From NCBI RefSeq assembly GCF_013204825.1, contig NZ_JABMKV010000002.1, positions 124,001-188,000 of the forward strand: a DNA stretch of 64,000 bases. The letters are read 5' to 3'. A program made the translations under genes and the position numbers. Origin of the DNA: Pedobacter boryungensis (lineage in GTDB: Bacteria > Bacteroidota > Bacteroidia > Sphingobacteriales > Sphingobacteriaceae). Below the pieces are notes generated by a model that was given only the letters and a program-made list of their open reading frames with translations, had not been told where the DNA came from and ran no database searches. Below are positions 52,012 through 60,529 of this stretch, piece by piece (position 1 is the stretch's first letter; every line of letters starts with the position of its first letter).

Positions 52012-53049
52012 ATGTTTGAAAATAAAGAACGCACAGCTATATCAGAATTAGGAGAATTTGGCTTAATTAAGCACTTAACAACTAATTTTAAAATACAACA
52101 CGAAACTAGTATAAAAGGAGTTGGTGATGATGCAGCTGTATTAGATTTTAAAGATCAAGTATTAATTTCTACTGATTTATTATTGGAAGGAATTCATTTC
52201 GATTTAGCATATGTACCATTAATGCATTTGGGTTATAAAGCTGTTCAAGTTAACTTGAGTGATATTTATGCAATGAATGGAATTGCTACTCAAATTACAG
52301 TTTCCATTGGTTTATCTAGTAAATTTCCATTAGAAGCAGTTGAAGAAATATATAAGGGAGTTGAATTAGCCTGCAATAAATTTAATATAGATTTAATTGG
52401 TGGAGATACTTCTTCAAGCAAACAAGGATTAGTAATTTCTGTAACGAGCATTGGTCACGCAGCAGCTGAAGATGTGTGTTATAGAAATGGTGCTGAAGAA
52501 GGAGATTTACTATGTGTATCTGGAGATTTGGGTGGAGCTTATGTAGGTCTACAAATTTTAGAAAGAGAGAAGTTAATATTTTTAGAAAATCCACAATTGC
52601 AACCAGATTTGGAAGGTAAAGATTACATTATAGAGCGACAATTAAAACCAGAAGGAAGAAGAGATATTGTTGATTTATTAGCTCAAATGAAAATAAAACC
52701 TACTTCTATGATTGATGTTTCTGATGGTTTAGCATCTGAAATTTTGCATATCTGTACACAATCTGAAAAAGGCTGTACCCTGTACGAAGAAAAAATTCCT
52801 ATTGATCCAATGACTTACGAAACTGCTCGAGAATTAGGTTTAGATCCAACAGTTTGTGCCTTAAATGGTGGTGAAGATTATGAACTGTTATTCACTATTA
52901 AACAAAGTGATTATGCTAAGCTGAAAAATGATGTTGATATCAGTATTATCGGTCATATTACTGATAAAAATTCAGGATGTAATATGATTTCAAAATCTAA
53001 TGTTTCTCATGAAATAAAAGCGCAAGGTTGGAATGCTTTTAAAGGATAA
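52012..53049 (+). CDS. thiL: Thiamine-monophosphate kinase
   Basis: The 345-residue protein has GVGDDAAVLD, STDLLLEGIHF, IGGDTSSSKQG, DVSDGLASE and ALNGGEDYELLFT, the ThiL/PurM-type ATP motifs. It phosphorylates thiamine monophosphate to the diphosphate. It is placed 15 nt after nadA and 21 nt before an esterase gene, so these three may share a transcript. Confidence 0.95.
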   Translation: MFENKERTAISELGEFGLIKHLTTNFKIQHETSIKGVGDDAAVLDFKDQVLISTDLLLEGIHFDLAYVPLMHLGYKAVQVNLSDIYAMNGIATQITVSIGLSSKFPLEAVEEIYKGVELACNKFNIDLIGGDTSSSKQGLVISVTSIGHAAAEDVCYRNGAEEGDLLCVSGDLGGAYVGLQILEREKLIFLENPQLQPDLEGKDYIIERQLKPEGRRDIVDLLAQMKIKPTSMIDVSDGLASEILHICTQSEKGCTLYEEKIPIDPMTYETARELGLDPTVCALNGGEDYELLFTIKQSDYAKLKNDVDISIIGHITDKNSGCNMISKSNVSHEIKAQGWNAFKG

Positions 53050-53070
53050 AATGAAAGAAATAATAATGTG

Positions 53071-53874
53071 ATGAAAAGAGCTTTTTTAATAATTTGGATG
53101 ATTTTAGTAACGAGTTTTACTTTTGCACAAAAGCAATTTGTATTAGGGGATATTTATCAAATTCATTCTAAAATATTAAATGAAGATAGAACATTAAATA
53201 TTTATACGCCAGAAGGTTATCATCCTGATTCAAGTAAAACCTATCCAGTAATTTATCTATTAGATGGTTCAGCAAATGAAGATTTTATTCACGTTGTTGG
53301 AGTTGTACAATTTTTAACGATGATAGAGGCTATGCCAAAATCTATTATTGTTGGGATAGCTAACATAGATAGAAGGAGAGATTTTACTTACCCAACAACG
53401 ATTCAAAAAGATAAAAAGGATTATCCAACAACAGGAAGTTCAGCTCAATTCATCAAATTTTTAGGAGAAGAGTTACAACCATTTATAGCAAATAAATTTA
53501 AAATAAATAGTTCCAAAACAATTATTGGTCAATCTTTGGGTGGATTATTAGCCACAGAAATATTAATAAAAAATGGTAATCTTTTCAATAACTATATCAT
53601 TGTTAGTCCAAGTTTATGGTGGGATAATGAATCGCTATTAAAAAATGCAGATACACTTATCAACAACCAAAAATTAAAACAGACAAATGTGTTTATTTTG
53701 ACTGGTGAAGAAGGAGCAGTAATGAAAGGAGATGCTAAAAAATTAGCTGAACTTATTCCAAAAACGGAAGATTTAAAGGTTAGTTTAGAACTTTTTGAAA
53801 AAGAAAACCATTTAACAATACTGCATAATGGACTTTATCAAACCCTGATTAAAATGTATGCTAAGAAAAAATAA
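53071..53874 (+). CDS. Secreted esterase (IroE/YbbA-like alpha/beta hydrolase)
   Basis: The 267-residue protein has a signal peptide (ILVTSFTFAQ) and an alpha/beta hydrolase core: IYLLDGSANEDFIH, the nucleophile elbow GQSLGGL and a C-terminal ENHLTILHNG with the probable catalytic His. These fit the esterase D/siderophore-esterase group. ATG 53071 was chosen over GTG 53068. Substrate unknown; it follows thiL by 21 nt. Confidence 0.85.
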   Translation: MKRAFLIIWMILVTSFTFAQKQFVLGDIYQIHSKILNEDRTLNIYTPEGYHPDSSKTYPVIYLLDGSANEDFIHVVGVVQFLTMIEAMPKSIIVGIANIDRRRDFTYPTTIQKDKKDYPTTGSSAQFIKFLGEELQPFIANKFKINSSKTIIGQSLGGLLATEILIKNGNLFNNYIIVSPSLWWDNESLLKNADTLINNQKLKQTNVFILTGEEGAVMKGDAKKLAELIPKTEDLKVSLELFEKENHLTILHNGLYQTLIKMYAKKK

Positions 53875-53881
53875 AACAATT

Positions 53882-55162
53882 TTATTCATGTTCCTCATCT
53901 TCCAAAAACTTACTATCAATCTGCTTATTAGATTTAGTCTTTGCCCCTAGTTTTTTAATCTTTTCTACTTTTCCAATTAGATTTCCATTGCCATATTGCA
54001 ATTTTTTAAATGCGTCTTCATGTGCTTTTTGAGTAAGATTTATATTCTTTCCAATCTTATCCATATCTTCTAAAAAACCAACAAACTTATCGTATAAAGC
54101 ACCAGCTTCTTCTGCAATTTCAAATACATTTTTATTTTGTCTATCAACTTTCCAAATGCTGGCAATAGTTCGTAAAGTTGCTAATAATGTTGTCGGACTT
54201 ACAATCACCACTTTTCTATCCCAGGCATAATTAAATAATTCATTATCTGCTTGAACGGTTACACTAAAAGAAGATTCAATTGGCATAAAAAGCAACACAA
54301 AATCTGGCGAATTAATTTGATACAAATTTTGATAATTTTTACCCGCTAAACCATCAATATGAGATTTTACAGAAAGTAAATGTTGCTTTAAGTTTGCTAA
54401 TTTTTCATCATCAGTTTCTGCACTTATCATTCTTTCGTAAGCAACTAAGCTAATTTTAGCGTCTACAATCAAATGTTTTTCATCTGGAAGGTCAATCACA
54501 ACATCTGGTTGAAAACGGCTCCCCTCGCTATTATTTAAGCTTGTCTGAATACGATATTCTCTATCCTTGATTAAGCCAGAACGTTCTAATACTCTTTCTA
54601 AAATTACCTCGCCCCAATTACCCTGTTTTTTACTATCGCCTTTTAGTGCTTTTGTTAAATTATTAGCATCATTTTGTATCTGTTTGCTTTGATCCATTAA
54701 TTGAAAAATTACCCCTTTTAATTGGCTTCTTTCTAGTGCTTCTTCTTTATAAGCTTTATCTACTTTTTCTTCAAAAGATTTTATGTTGGCCTTTAATGGA
54801 TTTAATATAGAGTCTAAATTGGTTTGATTTTGTACAGTAAATTTTGCGGTCTTTTCATCTAATATTTTATTGGCAATAAGGGAAAATTCTAGAGTGAATT
54901 TTTGTTGTAAATCTTCTAAATTTTTCTGTTGTTCGGTTAATTTTTCACGATGTGAATTCACTAAAGCTTCGGCCTTAATTAGGTTGCTTCGCTCCTCATT
55001 AAAACGTTCACGCAAATCGTTTAATTCATCTTGTAGTTTGAGTTTTTCTTCTTTTAAATAATTGATTGTTTCATTATTGTTTTGAAGAGGAGCTTTGCGA
55101 AGCAACAAACAAAGAAGAACGAATAAAATGATAATTAATAGGGCTAAACCTGCTATTTCCAT
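53882..55162 (-). CDS. rmuC: DNA recombination protein RmuC
   Basis: The 426-residue protein has an N-terminal membrane helix (about 4-21), a long coiled coil (about 28-180) and an RmuC nuclease-like domain (about 190-380): KGDSKKQGNWGEVILERVLE, GSRFQPDVVIDLPDEKHLIVDAKISL and VVIVSPTTLLATLRTIASIW. RmuC limits inversions at short inverted repeats in E. coli. C-terminal acidic tail. It converges with the esterase gene (7 nt). Confidence 0.94.
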   Translation of the reverse strand: MEIAGLALLIIILFVLLCLLLRKAPLQNNNETINYLKEEKLKLQDELNDLRERFNEERSNLIKAEALVNSHREKLTEQQKNLEDLQQKFTLEFSLIANKILDEKTAKFTVQNQTNLDSILNPLKANIKSFEEKVDKAYKEEALERSQLKGVIFQLMDQSKQIQNDANNLTKALKGDSKKQGNWGEVILERVLERSGLIKDREYRIQTSLNNSEGSRFQPDVVIDLPDEKHLIVDAKISLVAYERMISAETDDEKLANLKQHLLSVKSHIDGLAGKNYQNLYQINSPDFVLLFMPIESSFSVTVQADNELFNYAWDRKVVIVSPTTLLATLRTIASIWKVDRQNKNVFEIAEEAGALYDKFVGFLEDMDKIGKNINLTQKAHEDAFKKLQYGNGNLIGKVEKIKKLGAKTKSNKQIDSKFLEDEEHE

Positions 55163-55244
55163 TTGCTAATATTTTTATCAAAAATAAACAATTGCTAACT
55201 ATTTTTGTATCCATAAATGGAAAACAATAATTAGTAAATAGAAA

Positions 55245-56384
55245 TTATAAACTTCTCATCACCATTTCCCCAGCTTCTTGACCAGTTTGACTGCCAATGG
55301 CGATGCCCATTCCATTGCAACGGACTGCACAAAAAATAGTAGGTTTTATTTCTTTAATAATTGGAGTTAAGGAAGAACCAAAAGCCATAATTCCACTCCA
55401 TTTTTGCTCAATCTCGAAATGTGTTTCCGGCAAAATAACTTCTTCTAGTAAATTAATTAATGCTTTTTGAACCAATGGTGTCTCACCAAATACAGTTGTT
55501 TCTTCAGCCTTAAAATTTAAATTTCTACCCCCACCTAAAAGTATTCTGTCATCAACATTTCTAAAATAATAATACCCTTTATCGTAATGAAAAGTACCCT
55601 TTAATTTTAAGTTGGGAATAGGTTTAGTTATTATAACTTGTCCACGCCCAGGCGCAACAGCTAGATTTGGCAATAATTCATTTACAAATGCATTAGTAGC
55701 TAACAAAACTCTTTTGCAAGAGAAATCTCCCTGATTAGTTTTAATTAATGTACTATTATTTTCCTGTAATAGTTCTTCAACCTTACAGTTGGTATAAACT
55801 TGTACTCCAATAGCTAAGGCTTTAGCCAAAAGTGCTTTCATCATCATACCTGGATCAATTTGAGCTTCTAGATCATTTTCAATCAGAACATCAATACCTT
55901 TAAAACCAAATGAATCTATTTTTGAATTAGTTAAAGAATAGGTGTTTTTTTGAAGTACTATATCCTCAATTAGAGAATTGAAATGGCTCATTTTTGCTAC
56001 ACATTCATTAGCTAAATCACTTTCTTCTGGCTTAAATAGTTCGAAACCACCATTTTTTTGAAAGGAAATAGCATCATCACCTAACAGATTTCTTAGTTTT
56101 AAAAGGCCCCTCCATCTTTTTGAAATTAATTGATAAAGACCATCAGTTCCACTCAATTTTTCTTGTTCTATCAATTCCGAAATGCTACCAAAGCAAGCAA
56201 AGCCGGCATTTTTTGTACTTGCTCCAGATGGTAGAAACCCCCGTTCGAGCACCAAAACACTTATTTTTGGACTTTCTGATTTAATAGCGATTGCAGCATT
56301 TAAGCCCACAATTCCACTACCAATTATAATGACATCAGCATGAAAGAAATTCTTTTTTTCCCAATAGGATAGATTTTGAAGCAT
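55245..56384 (-). CDS. DAO-type FAD-dependent oxidoreductase
   Basis: The 379-residue protein has an N-terminal FAD loop IIGSGIVGLNAAI (about 20-32), LERGFLPSGASTKNAGF, the QIDPGMMMKALLAKA segment and a C-terminal CAVRCNGMGIAIGSQTGQE region, all typical of D-amino-acid oxidase/glycine-oxidase-like enzymes. The substrate cannot be named; MnmC-like and sarcosine-like enzymes share the pattern. The gene diverges from a zinc peptidase gene across 83 bases. Confidence 0.85.
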   Translation of the reverse strand: MLQNLSYWEKKNFFHADVIIIGSGIVGLNAAIAIKSESPKISVLVLERGFLPSGASTKNAGFACFGSISELIEQEKLSGTDGLYQLISKRWRGLLKLRNLLGDDAISFQKNGGFELFKPEESDLANECVAKMSHFNSLIEDIVLQKNTYSLTNSKIDSFGFKGIDVLIENDLEAQIDPGMMMKALLAKALAIGVQVYTNCKVEELLQENNSTLIKTNQGDFSCKRVLLATNAFVNELLPNLAVAPGRGQVIITKPIPNLKLKGTFHYDKGYYYFRNVDDRILLGGGRNLNFKAEETTVFGETPLVQKALINLLEEVILPETHFEIEQKWSGIMAFGSSLTPIIKEIKPTIFCAVRCNGMGIAIGSQTGQEAGEMVMRSL

Positions 56385-56467
56385 AGATGGATTGTAATTT
56401 TTTTATGTCTTTTAAATATGGGAACACTTTTTGAGTTAAAGATATTGAAAAACATACATCATCGAAT

Positions 56468-57163
56468 ATGGGAACTTATTTAATTTTAATCATCCCGATA
56501 CTATTACTGAGCATGTTTGTGCAATGGCGATTTAGAAATAAATTTACAAAATATGCAGAAACTCAGCTTAGTTCTGGCCTATCTGGGAAAGAAGTAGCTG
56601 AGAAAATGCTACGTGATAATGGAATTTACAATGTAAATGTAATGAGTTTAGAAGGTCAACTTACTGATCATTATAATCCAGCCTCTTTAACCGTTAATTT
56701 AAGTACTGATGTCTATTATGGTAGAAGTGTTGCAGCAGCAGCAGTAGCAGCTCATGAATGTGGACATGCCGTACAGCATGCAAAATCATATCACTGGTTA
56801 CAATTGCGCTCTAATATGGTGCCTGTTGTAAGTATTTCATCTAACCTTTTACAATGGGTGCTTATAATTGGTGTATTACTAATTGGTTTTACAGGCAATC
56901 CATTAGTATTGGGAATTGGTGTAGCGGGATTAGCTTTAGTAACAATATTCAGTATTGTAACCTTGCCAGTTGAGTTTGACGCAAGTAAAAGAGCGTTGCT
57001 TTGGTTAAGGAATAATCATAGTGTAATGCAAAGCGACGAAGAAAATGTGCAAGCAAAAGATGCGCTTTGGTGGGCGGCAATGACTTATGTTGTAGCGGCG
57101 TTGGGCGCATTAGCTAACTTATTATATTACGCATCAATGCTATTTGGTAGAAATAGAAATTAA
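56468..57163 (+). CDS. Membrane zinc metallopeptidase (PF04298 type)
   Basis: The 231-residue protein has a membrane segment at 3-20, the zinc motif HECGHAVQH (His96-Glu97-His100), and three further hydrophobic segments (about 120-140, 143-165 and 193-220). VEFDASKRALLWL is the conserved region with the third ligand. This is the YugP-like zinc-peptidase group; substrates are unknown. It ends in a bidirectional terminator shared with apaG. Confidence 0.87.
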   Translation: MGTYLILIIPILLLSMFVQWRFRNKFTKYAETQLSSGLSGKEVAEKMLRDNGIYNVNVMSLEGQLTDHYNPASLTVNLSTDVYYGRSVAAAAVAAHECGHAVQHAKSYHWLQLRSNMVPVVSISSNLLQWVLIIGVLLIGFTGNPLVLGIGVAGLALVTIFSIVTLPVEFDASKRALLWLRNNHSVMQSDEENVQAKDALWWAAMTYVVAALGALANLLYYASMLFGRNRN

Positions 57164-57181
57164 AAAAAACCACTGAAAAAT

Positions 57182-57212
57182 AAAAGGGATGGTAATTATT
57201 ACCATCCCTTTT
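57182..57212. terminator. Bidirectional terminator between converging genes
   Basis: AAAAGGGATGGTAA pairs with TTACCATCCCTTTT over 14 bp with a 3-base loop, then a T-run on the plus strand and A-run complement on the minus strand. It serves the zinc peptidase gene and apaG. Confidence 0.93.
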
Positions 57213-57230
57213 TTTATAAAAATTGAATTC

Positions 57231-57617
57231 TTAATTTAATTTATAGGGAACAATTAATTGAAACTCTGGAATATCTACTTCAAAACTTGTTTCATCAACA
57301 AGGCGGTTCATTGAATAATGACCACGCATACTGCCTATATCTGTTTTAAGATTACAGCCAGAAACGTAAGAATAGCTTTCACCTGGTTCTATTACAGGCT
57401 GAACACCAACCACACCTTCTCCTTCAACTTCTCTAATTGAGCCGTTCGAATCGAAGATAAACCATTGGCGACGCATTAATTGTATTGCATAATCAGATAA
57501 GTTTTCTATTTCAATGCGGTAAGCAAACATGTAATGTTCGTTTGCAGGATTAGAATGCTCGTCTTGGTAAATGGTTTCTACCGAAATTTTTACACCTTGT
57601 GTTATAGCTGTAACCAT
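57231..57617 (-). CDS. apaG: ApaG domain protein
   Basis: The 128-residue protein is a full-length ApaG: VKISVETIYQDEHSNP, RIEIENLSDYAIQLMRRQWFI, GEGVVGVQPVIEPGESYSYVSG and GSMRGHYSM are the typical beta-sandwich segments. ApaG is linked to Co/Mg transport and Ap4A metabolism in enterobacteria; the exact role is unclear. It lies 30 nt downstream of dusB. Confidence 0.93.
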   Translation of the reverse strand: MVTAITQGVKISVETIYQDEHSNPANEHYMFAYRIEIENLSDYAIQLMRRQWFIFDSNGSIREVEGEGVVGVQPVIEPGESYSYVSGCNLKTDIGSMRGHYSMNRLVDETSFEVDIPEFQLIVPYKLN

Positions 57618-57647
57618 TTGTTAAATTTATAAAATGCTTTTCAATAA

Positions 57648-58655
57648 TCAAGCCATTTCTGAAAAGGGCAAAACGTTCTCATATTTTTCTGCCACTTCGT
57701 CTAAAATTTGATGAATAACAGTAATATTTTCTTCTTTAACCAACATCATTCTATACGATTTAAAGTCGGGCAAACCCTTAAAATAATTGGCATAATGACG
57801 TCTCATTTCAAAAACCCCTAGTTTTGGCCCTTTCCACTCTATAGATTTATCTAAGTGAGTTCGGCAAGCAACAATTCTTTCATCTAATGTTGGCCCAGGC
57901 AAGTGTTCGCCTGTTTTAAAGAAATGTTTTACTTCACGGAAAATCCATGGGTATCCAATCGCAGCTCTTCCAATCATAATTCCATCCACTTCGTATTCCA
58001 TTCTCCAAGCTGCCGCTTTTTCTACACTATCTACATCTCCATTACCAAAAACAGGAATTTTAATACGTGGATTGCGTTTAATTTCTCTAATTAAGGTCCA
58101 GTCGGCTTCTCCTTTATACAATTGAGCCCTTGTACGCCCATGAATTGTTAAAGCTTGTATACCAATATCTTGAAGTCTTTCAGCAACTTCTTCAACATTT
58201 TTAGTGTTATCGTCCCAGCCTAAACGTGTTTTAACAGTAACTGGTAAATGTGTTGCTTTTACAACAGCCTCTGTCATCTTTACCATTTTATCAATGTCTT
58301 GCAGCAAAGCAGAGCCAGCTCCACGACACGCTACATTTTTAACAGGACAACCGTAATTAATATCCATAATATCTGGACCAGCTAAAGTTGCAATTTCAGT
58401 TGCTTCACGCATACTTTCGATATCACTACCAAAAATCTGAATCCCAATAGGCCTTTCGTATTCAAAAATATCCAGCTTCTGACGGCTTTTTGCCGCATCG
58501 CGGATTAATCCTTCCGAAGAAATAAATTCTGTATACATCAAATCTGCCCCACCTTGTTTACACACATAACGGAAAGGCGGATCGCTCACATCTTCCATTG
58601 GCGCTAGTAACAAAGGGAATTCTCCCAAATCTATATTTCCTATCTTTACAGACAT
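57648..58655 (-). CDS. dusB: tRNA-dihydrouridine synthase
   Basis: The 335-residue FMN enzyme has LLAPMEDVSDPPFR, DINYGCPVKNVACRGAGSAL, VTVKTRLGWDD, LTIHGRTRAQLYKG and IPVFGNGDV. These are the DusB family landmarks, including the catalytic Cys near residue 110. It reduces uridines in tRNA D-loops. A TTG-N18-TAACTTTG promoter lies at 58684-58712, just ahead of it. Confidence 0.95.
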   Translation of the reverse strand: MSVKIGNIDLGEFPLLLAPMEDVSDPPFRYVCKQGGADLMYTEFISSEGLIRDAAKSRQKLDIFEYERPIGIQIFGSDIESMREATEIATLAGPDIMDINYGCPVKNVACRGAGSALLQDIDKMVKMTEAVVKATHLPVTVKTRLGWDDNTKNVEEVAERLQDIGIQALTIHGRTRAQLYKGEADWTLIREIKRNPRIKIPVFGNGDVDSVEKAAAWRMEYEVDGIMIGRAAIGYPWIFREVKHFFKTGEHLPGPTLDERIVACRTHLDKSIEWKGPKLGVFEMRRHYANYFKGLPDFKSYRMMLVKEENITVIHQILDEVAEKYENVLPFSEMA

Positions 58656-58683
58656 TTTTCTATCTTCAAACCAAAATTATTTA

Positions 58684-58712
58684 CAAAGTTACGGATTTTA
58701 CAAATAATGCAA
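58684..58712 (-). promoter_or_regulatory. dusB promoter
   Basis: On the minus strand TTG (58710-58712) is followed by 18 nt and TAACTTTG (58684-58691), giving a leader of about 25 nt. It overlaps the start of the divergent CPBP gene. Confidence 0.6.
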
Positions 58713-59642
58713 GTTACACCATCACCAAAAGAAGAAATCAACCCATTTTTACAATTGCTACTACTAGGTGGTTACGCAGTGGTAGGGCTTGTAATTGCAA
58801 TGATTATTGGATTTTTAATTTGCCTAGGGATTTATGGACTAGATTTGTTGCACAATACAGGGTGGATGACAGGAGATGATTTAAAGCATATTGGTGCTTT
58901 AAAAATATTATTAACTGCGCAACAGATTGGTCTTTTTTTAGCACCAGCAATATTTTTAAGTATTACAGAAGGCAAAAGACCACAACATTTTTATGGTATG
59001 AAAATGCCAAAAGCTAACCTTATGTTTTTGGTTTTTTTGTTAATGCTTTGTTCTACTCCATTTTTAGGATTAATAAATGAGTTAAACCAGAAAATGATCT
59101 TACCAGATTCTTTGAAATGGTTAATGGATTGGATGAGAAGAATGGAAGATGAGGGCGCTAAAACTACCGAAGCTATTTTAAAAATGAATTCTGTTGGGGG
59201 ATTTTTAATTAATCTTTTAGTAATTGCCATTATACCAGCTGTTTGCGAAGAATTTATATTTAGAGGAGCATTACAACGCACTCTTTTACGATTAATCAAA
59301 AATCCACATGTTGCTATTTGGACATCTGCATTCATTTTTAGTACGATACATTTTCAATTTTTCGGATTTTTTCCAAGATTGTTTTTGGGGGCGGCATTTG
59401 GCTATATTTATTTTTGGACGGGTAGCATTTGGTATACCATTTTTGCGCACTTTTTAAATAATGGTTATGCTGTTGCGGTGGCTTGGTATTTACAAAAGCA
59501 AAATTTACCAATAACTAGCAATGATGGAACTTCAGTTGCATGGTACGGCTATTTAATTAGTGCAATATTAACCATAGCTTTGTTTTGGATTTTGAAAGAG
59601 AAATCGACAGAAAACAACAAACCACAACCTACAAATTTTTAA
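58707..59642 (+). CDS. CPBP-family intramembrane glutamic endopeptidase
   Basis: The 311-residue membrane protein has about eight hydrophobic segments. The CPBP motif 1 is EEFIFRGALQ (Glu181-Glu182, Arg186) and motif 2 STIHFQFFGFFPRLFLG with His. A later HFLNN adds the third conserved His-Asn region. The family cleaves prenylated or unknown membrane proteins. Its stop (TAA) abuts the cdsA ATG, so translation is coupled. Confidence 0.9.
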   Translation: MQVTPSPKEEINPFLQLLLLGGYAVVGLVIAMIIGFLICLGIYGLDLLHNTGWMTGDDLKHIGALKILLTAQQIGLFLAPAIFLSITEGKRPQHFYGMKMPKANLMFLVFLLMLCSTPFLGLINELNQKMILPDSLKWLMDWMRRMEDEGAKTTEAILKMNSVGGFLINLLVIAIIPAVCEEFIFRGALQRTLLRLIKNPHVAIWTSAFIFSTIHFQFFGFFPRLFLGAAFGYIYFWTGSIWYTIFAHFLNNGYAVAVAWYLQKQNLPITSNDGTSVAWYGYLISAILTIALFWILKEKSTENNKPQPTNF

Positions 59643-60449
59643 ATGAAGACTAGAGCAATAACCGCTTTCTTTTTTACCCTAGTGATGCTTAGTTCACTCA
59701 TTAATGGCTATGCTTTTACAGGGTTCTATTTAATTTTAAGCATTGTTGCGCTATTAGAATTTTATAAATTAGTAAAAACATCAGGCATTAGGCCTCATAG
59801 AAATATTGCGGTAATAGCTGCGGCAATTATCTTTTTACTAACGACAAGCTATCATTATTTTCAATTTGAGTTAAAATATTTATTACTCATTGTTCCGCTT
59901 ATTTTTTCAGTATTTGTTTTCGAATTATATAAGAAAGAAAAAATCCCATTTGCAAATATTTCTTACACGTTTGTTGGGTTTATTTACGTCACAATTCCTT
60001 TTTGTTTCTTTTATTCTTTAGGCTTTTTGTCCAACTTTAACGAGTATAATTTTCATTTACCACTTGCATTTTTACTCTTGCTTTGGGCAAATGATACTGG
60101 AGCTTATTTATTTGGCGTAAAGTGGGGAAAACATCGATTATTTGAGCGCCATTCTCCAAAAAAATCATGGGAAGGGTTTTTTGGCGGAATGTTTACAAGT
60201 CTGGTTGTTTCTTATTTGATTTCCTTACAGTTTCCTGAAATGAAACCAATTATTTGGGGTGGAATGTCTATTTTAATTGTTTGCTTCGGTACACTTGGCG
60301 ATTTAGTAGAATCAATGCTAAAAAGAAGCCTTGATGCAAAAGACTCGGGAAGTTTTTTACCTGGGCATGGAGGGTTTCTAGATCGTTTTGATGGGCTATT
60401 AATCGCAGCGCCAGTGGTTTACGTTTATTTGTATCTGATATTGCATTAG
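59643..60449 (+). CDS. cdsA: Phosphatidate cytidylyltransferase
   Basis: The 268-residue membrane protein has about eight hydrophobic segments and the CdsA signature SMLKRSLDAKDSG and LPGHGGFLDRFDG near the C-terminus. It makes CDP-diacylglycerol from phosphatidate and CTP for phospholipid synthesis in the inner membrane. It abuts the CPBP gene and is followed after 80 nt by the M14 peptidase gene. Confidence 0.95.
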   Translation: MKTRAITAFFFTLVMLSSLINGYAFTGFYLILSIVALLEFYKLVKTSGIRPHRNIAVIAAAIIFLLTTSYHYFQFELKYLLLIVPLIFSVFVFELYKKEKIPFANISYTFVGFIYVTIPFCFFYSLGFLSNFNEYNFHLPLAFLLLLWANDTGAYLFGVKWGKHRLFERHSPKKSWEGFFGGMFTSLVVSYLISLQFPEMKPIIWGGMSILIVCFGTLGDLVESMLKRSLDAKDSGSFLPGHGGFLDRFDGLLIAAPVVYVYLYLILH

Positions 60450-60529
60450 CGGTCTGTAACAAATCAATAACAGCCATGTAATACTTCGTTTTCTATTTTA
60501 TATTTGAATATAAACTAAACTTATCCCTT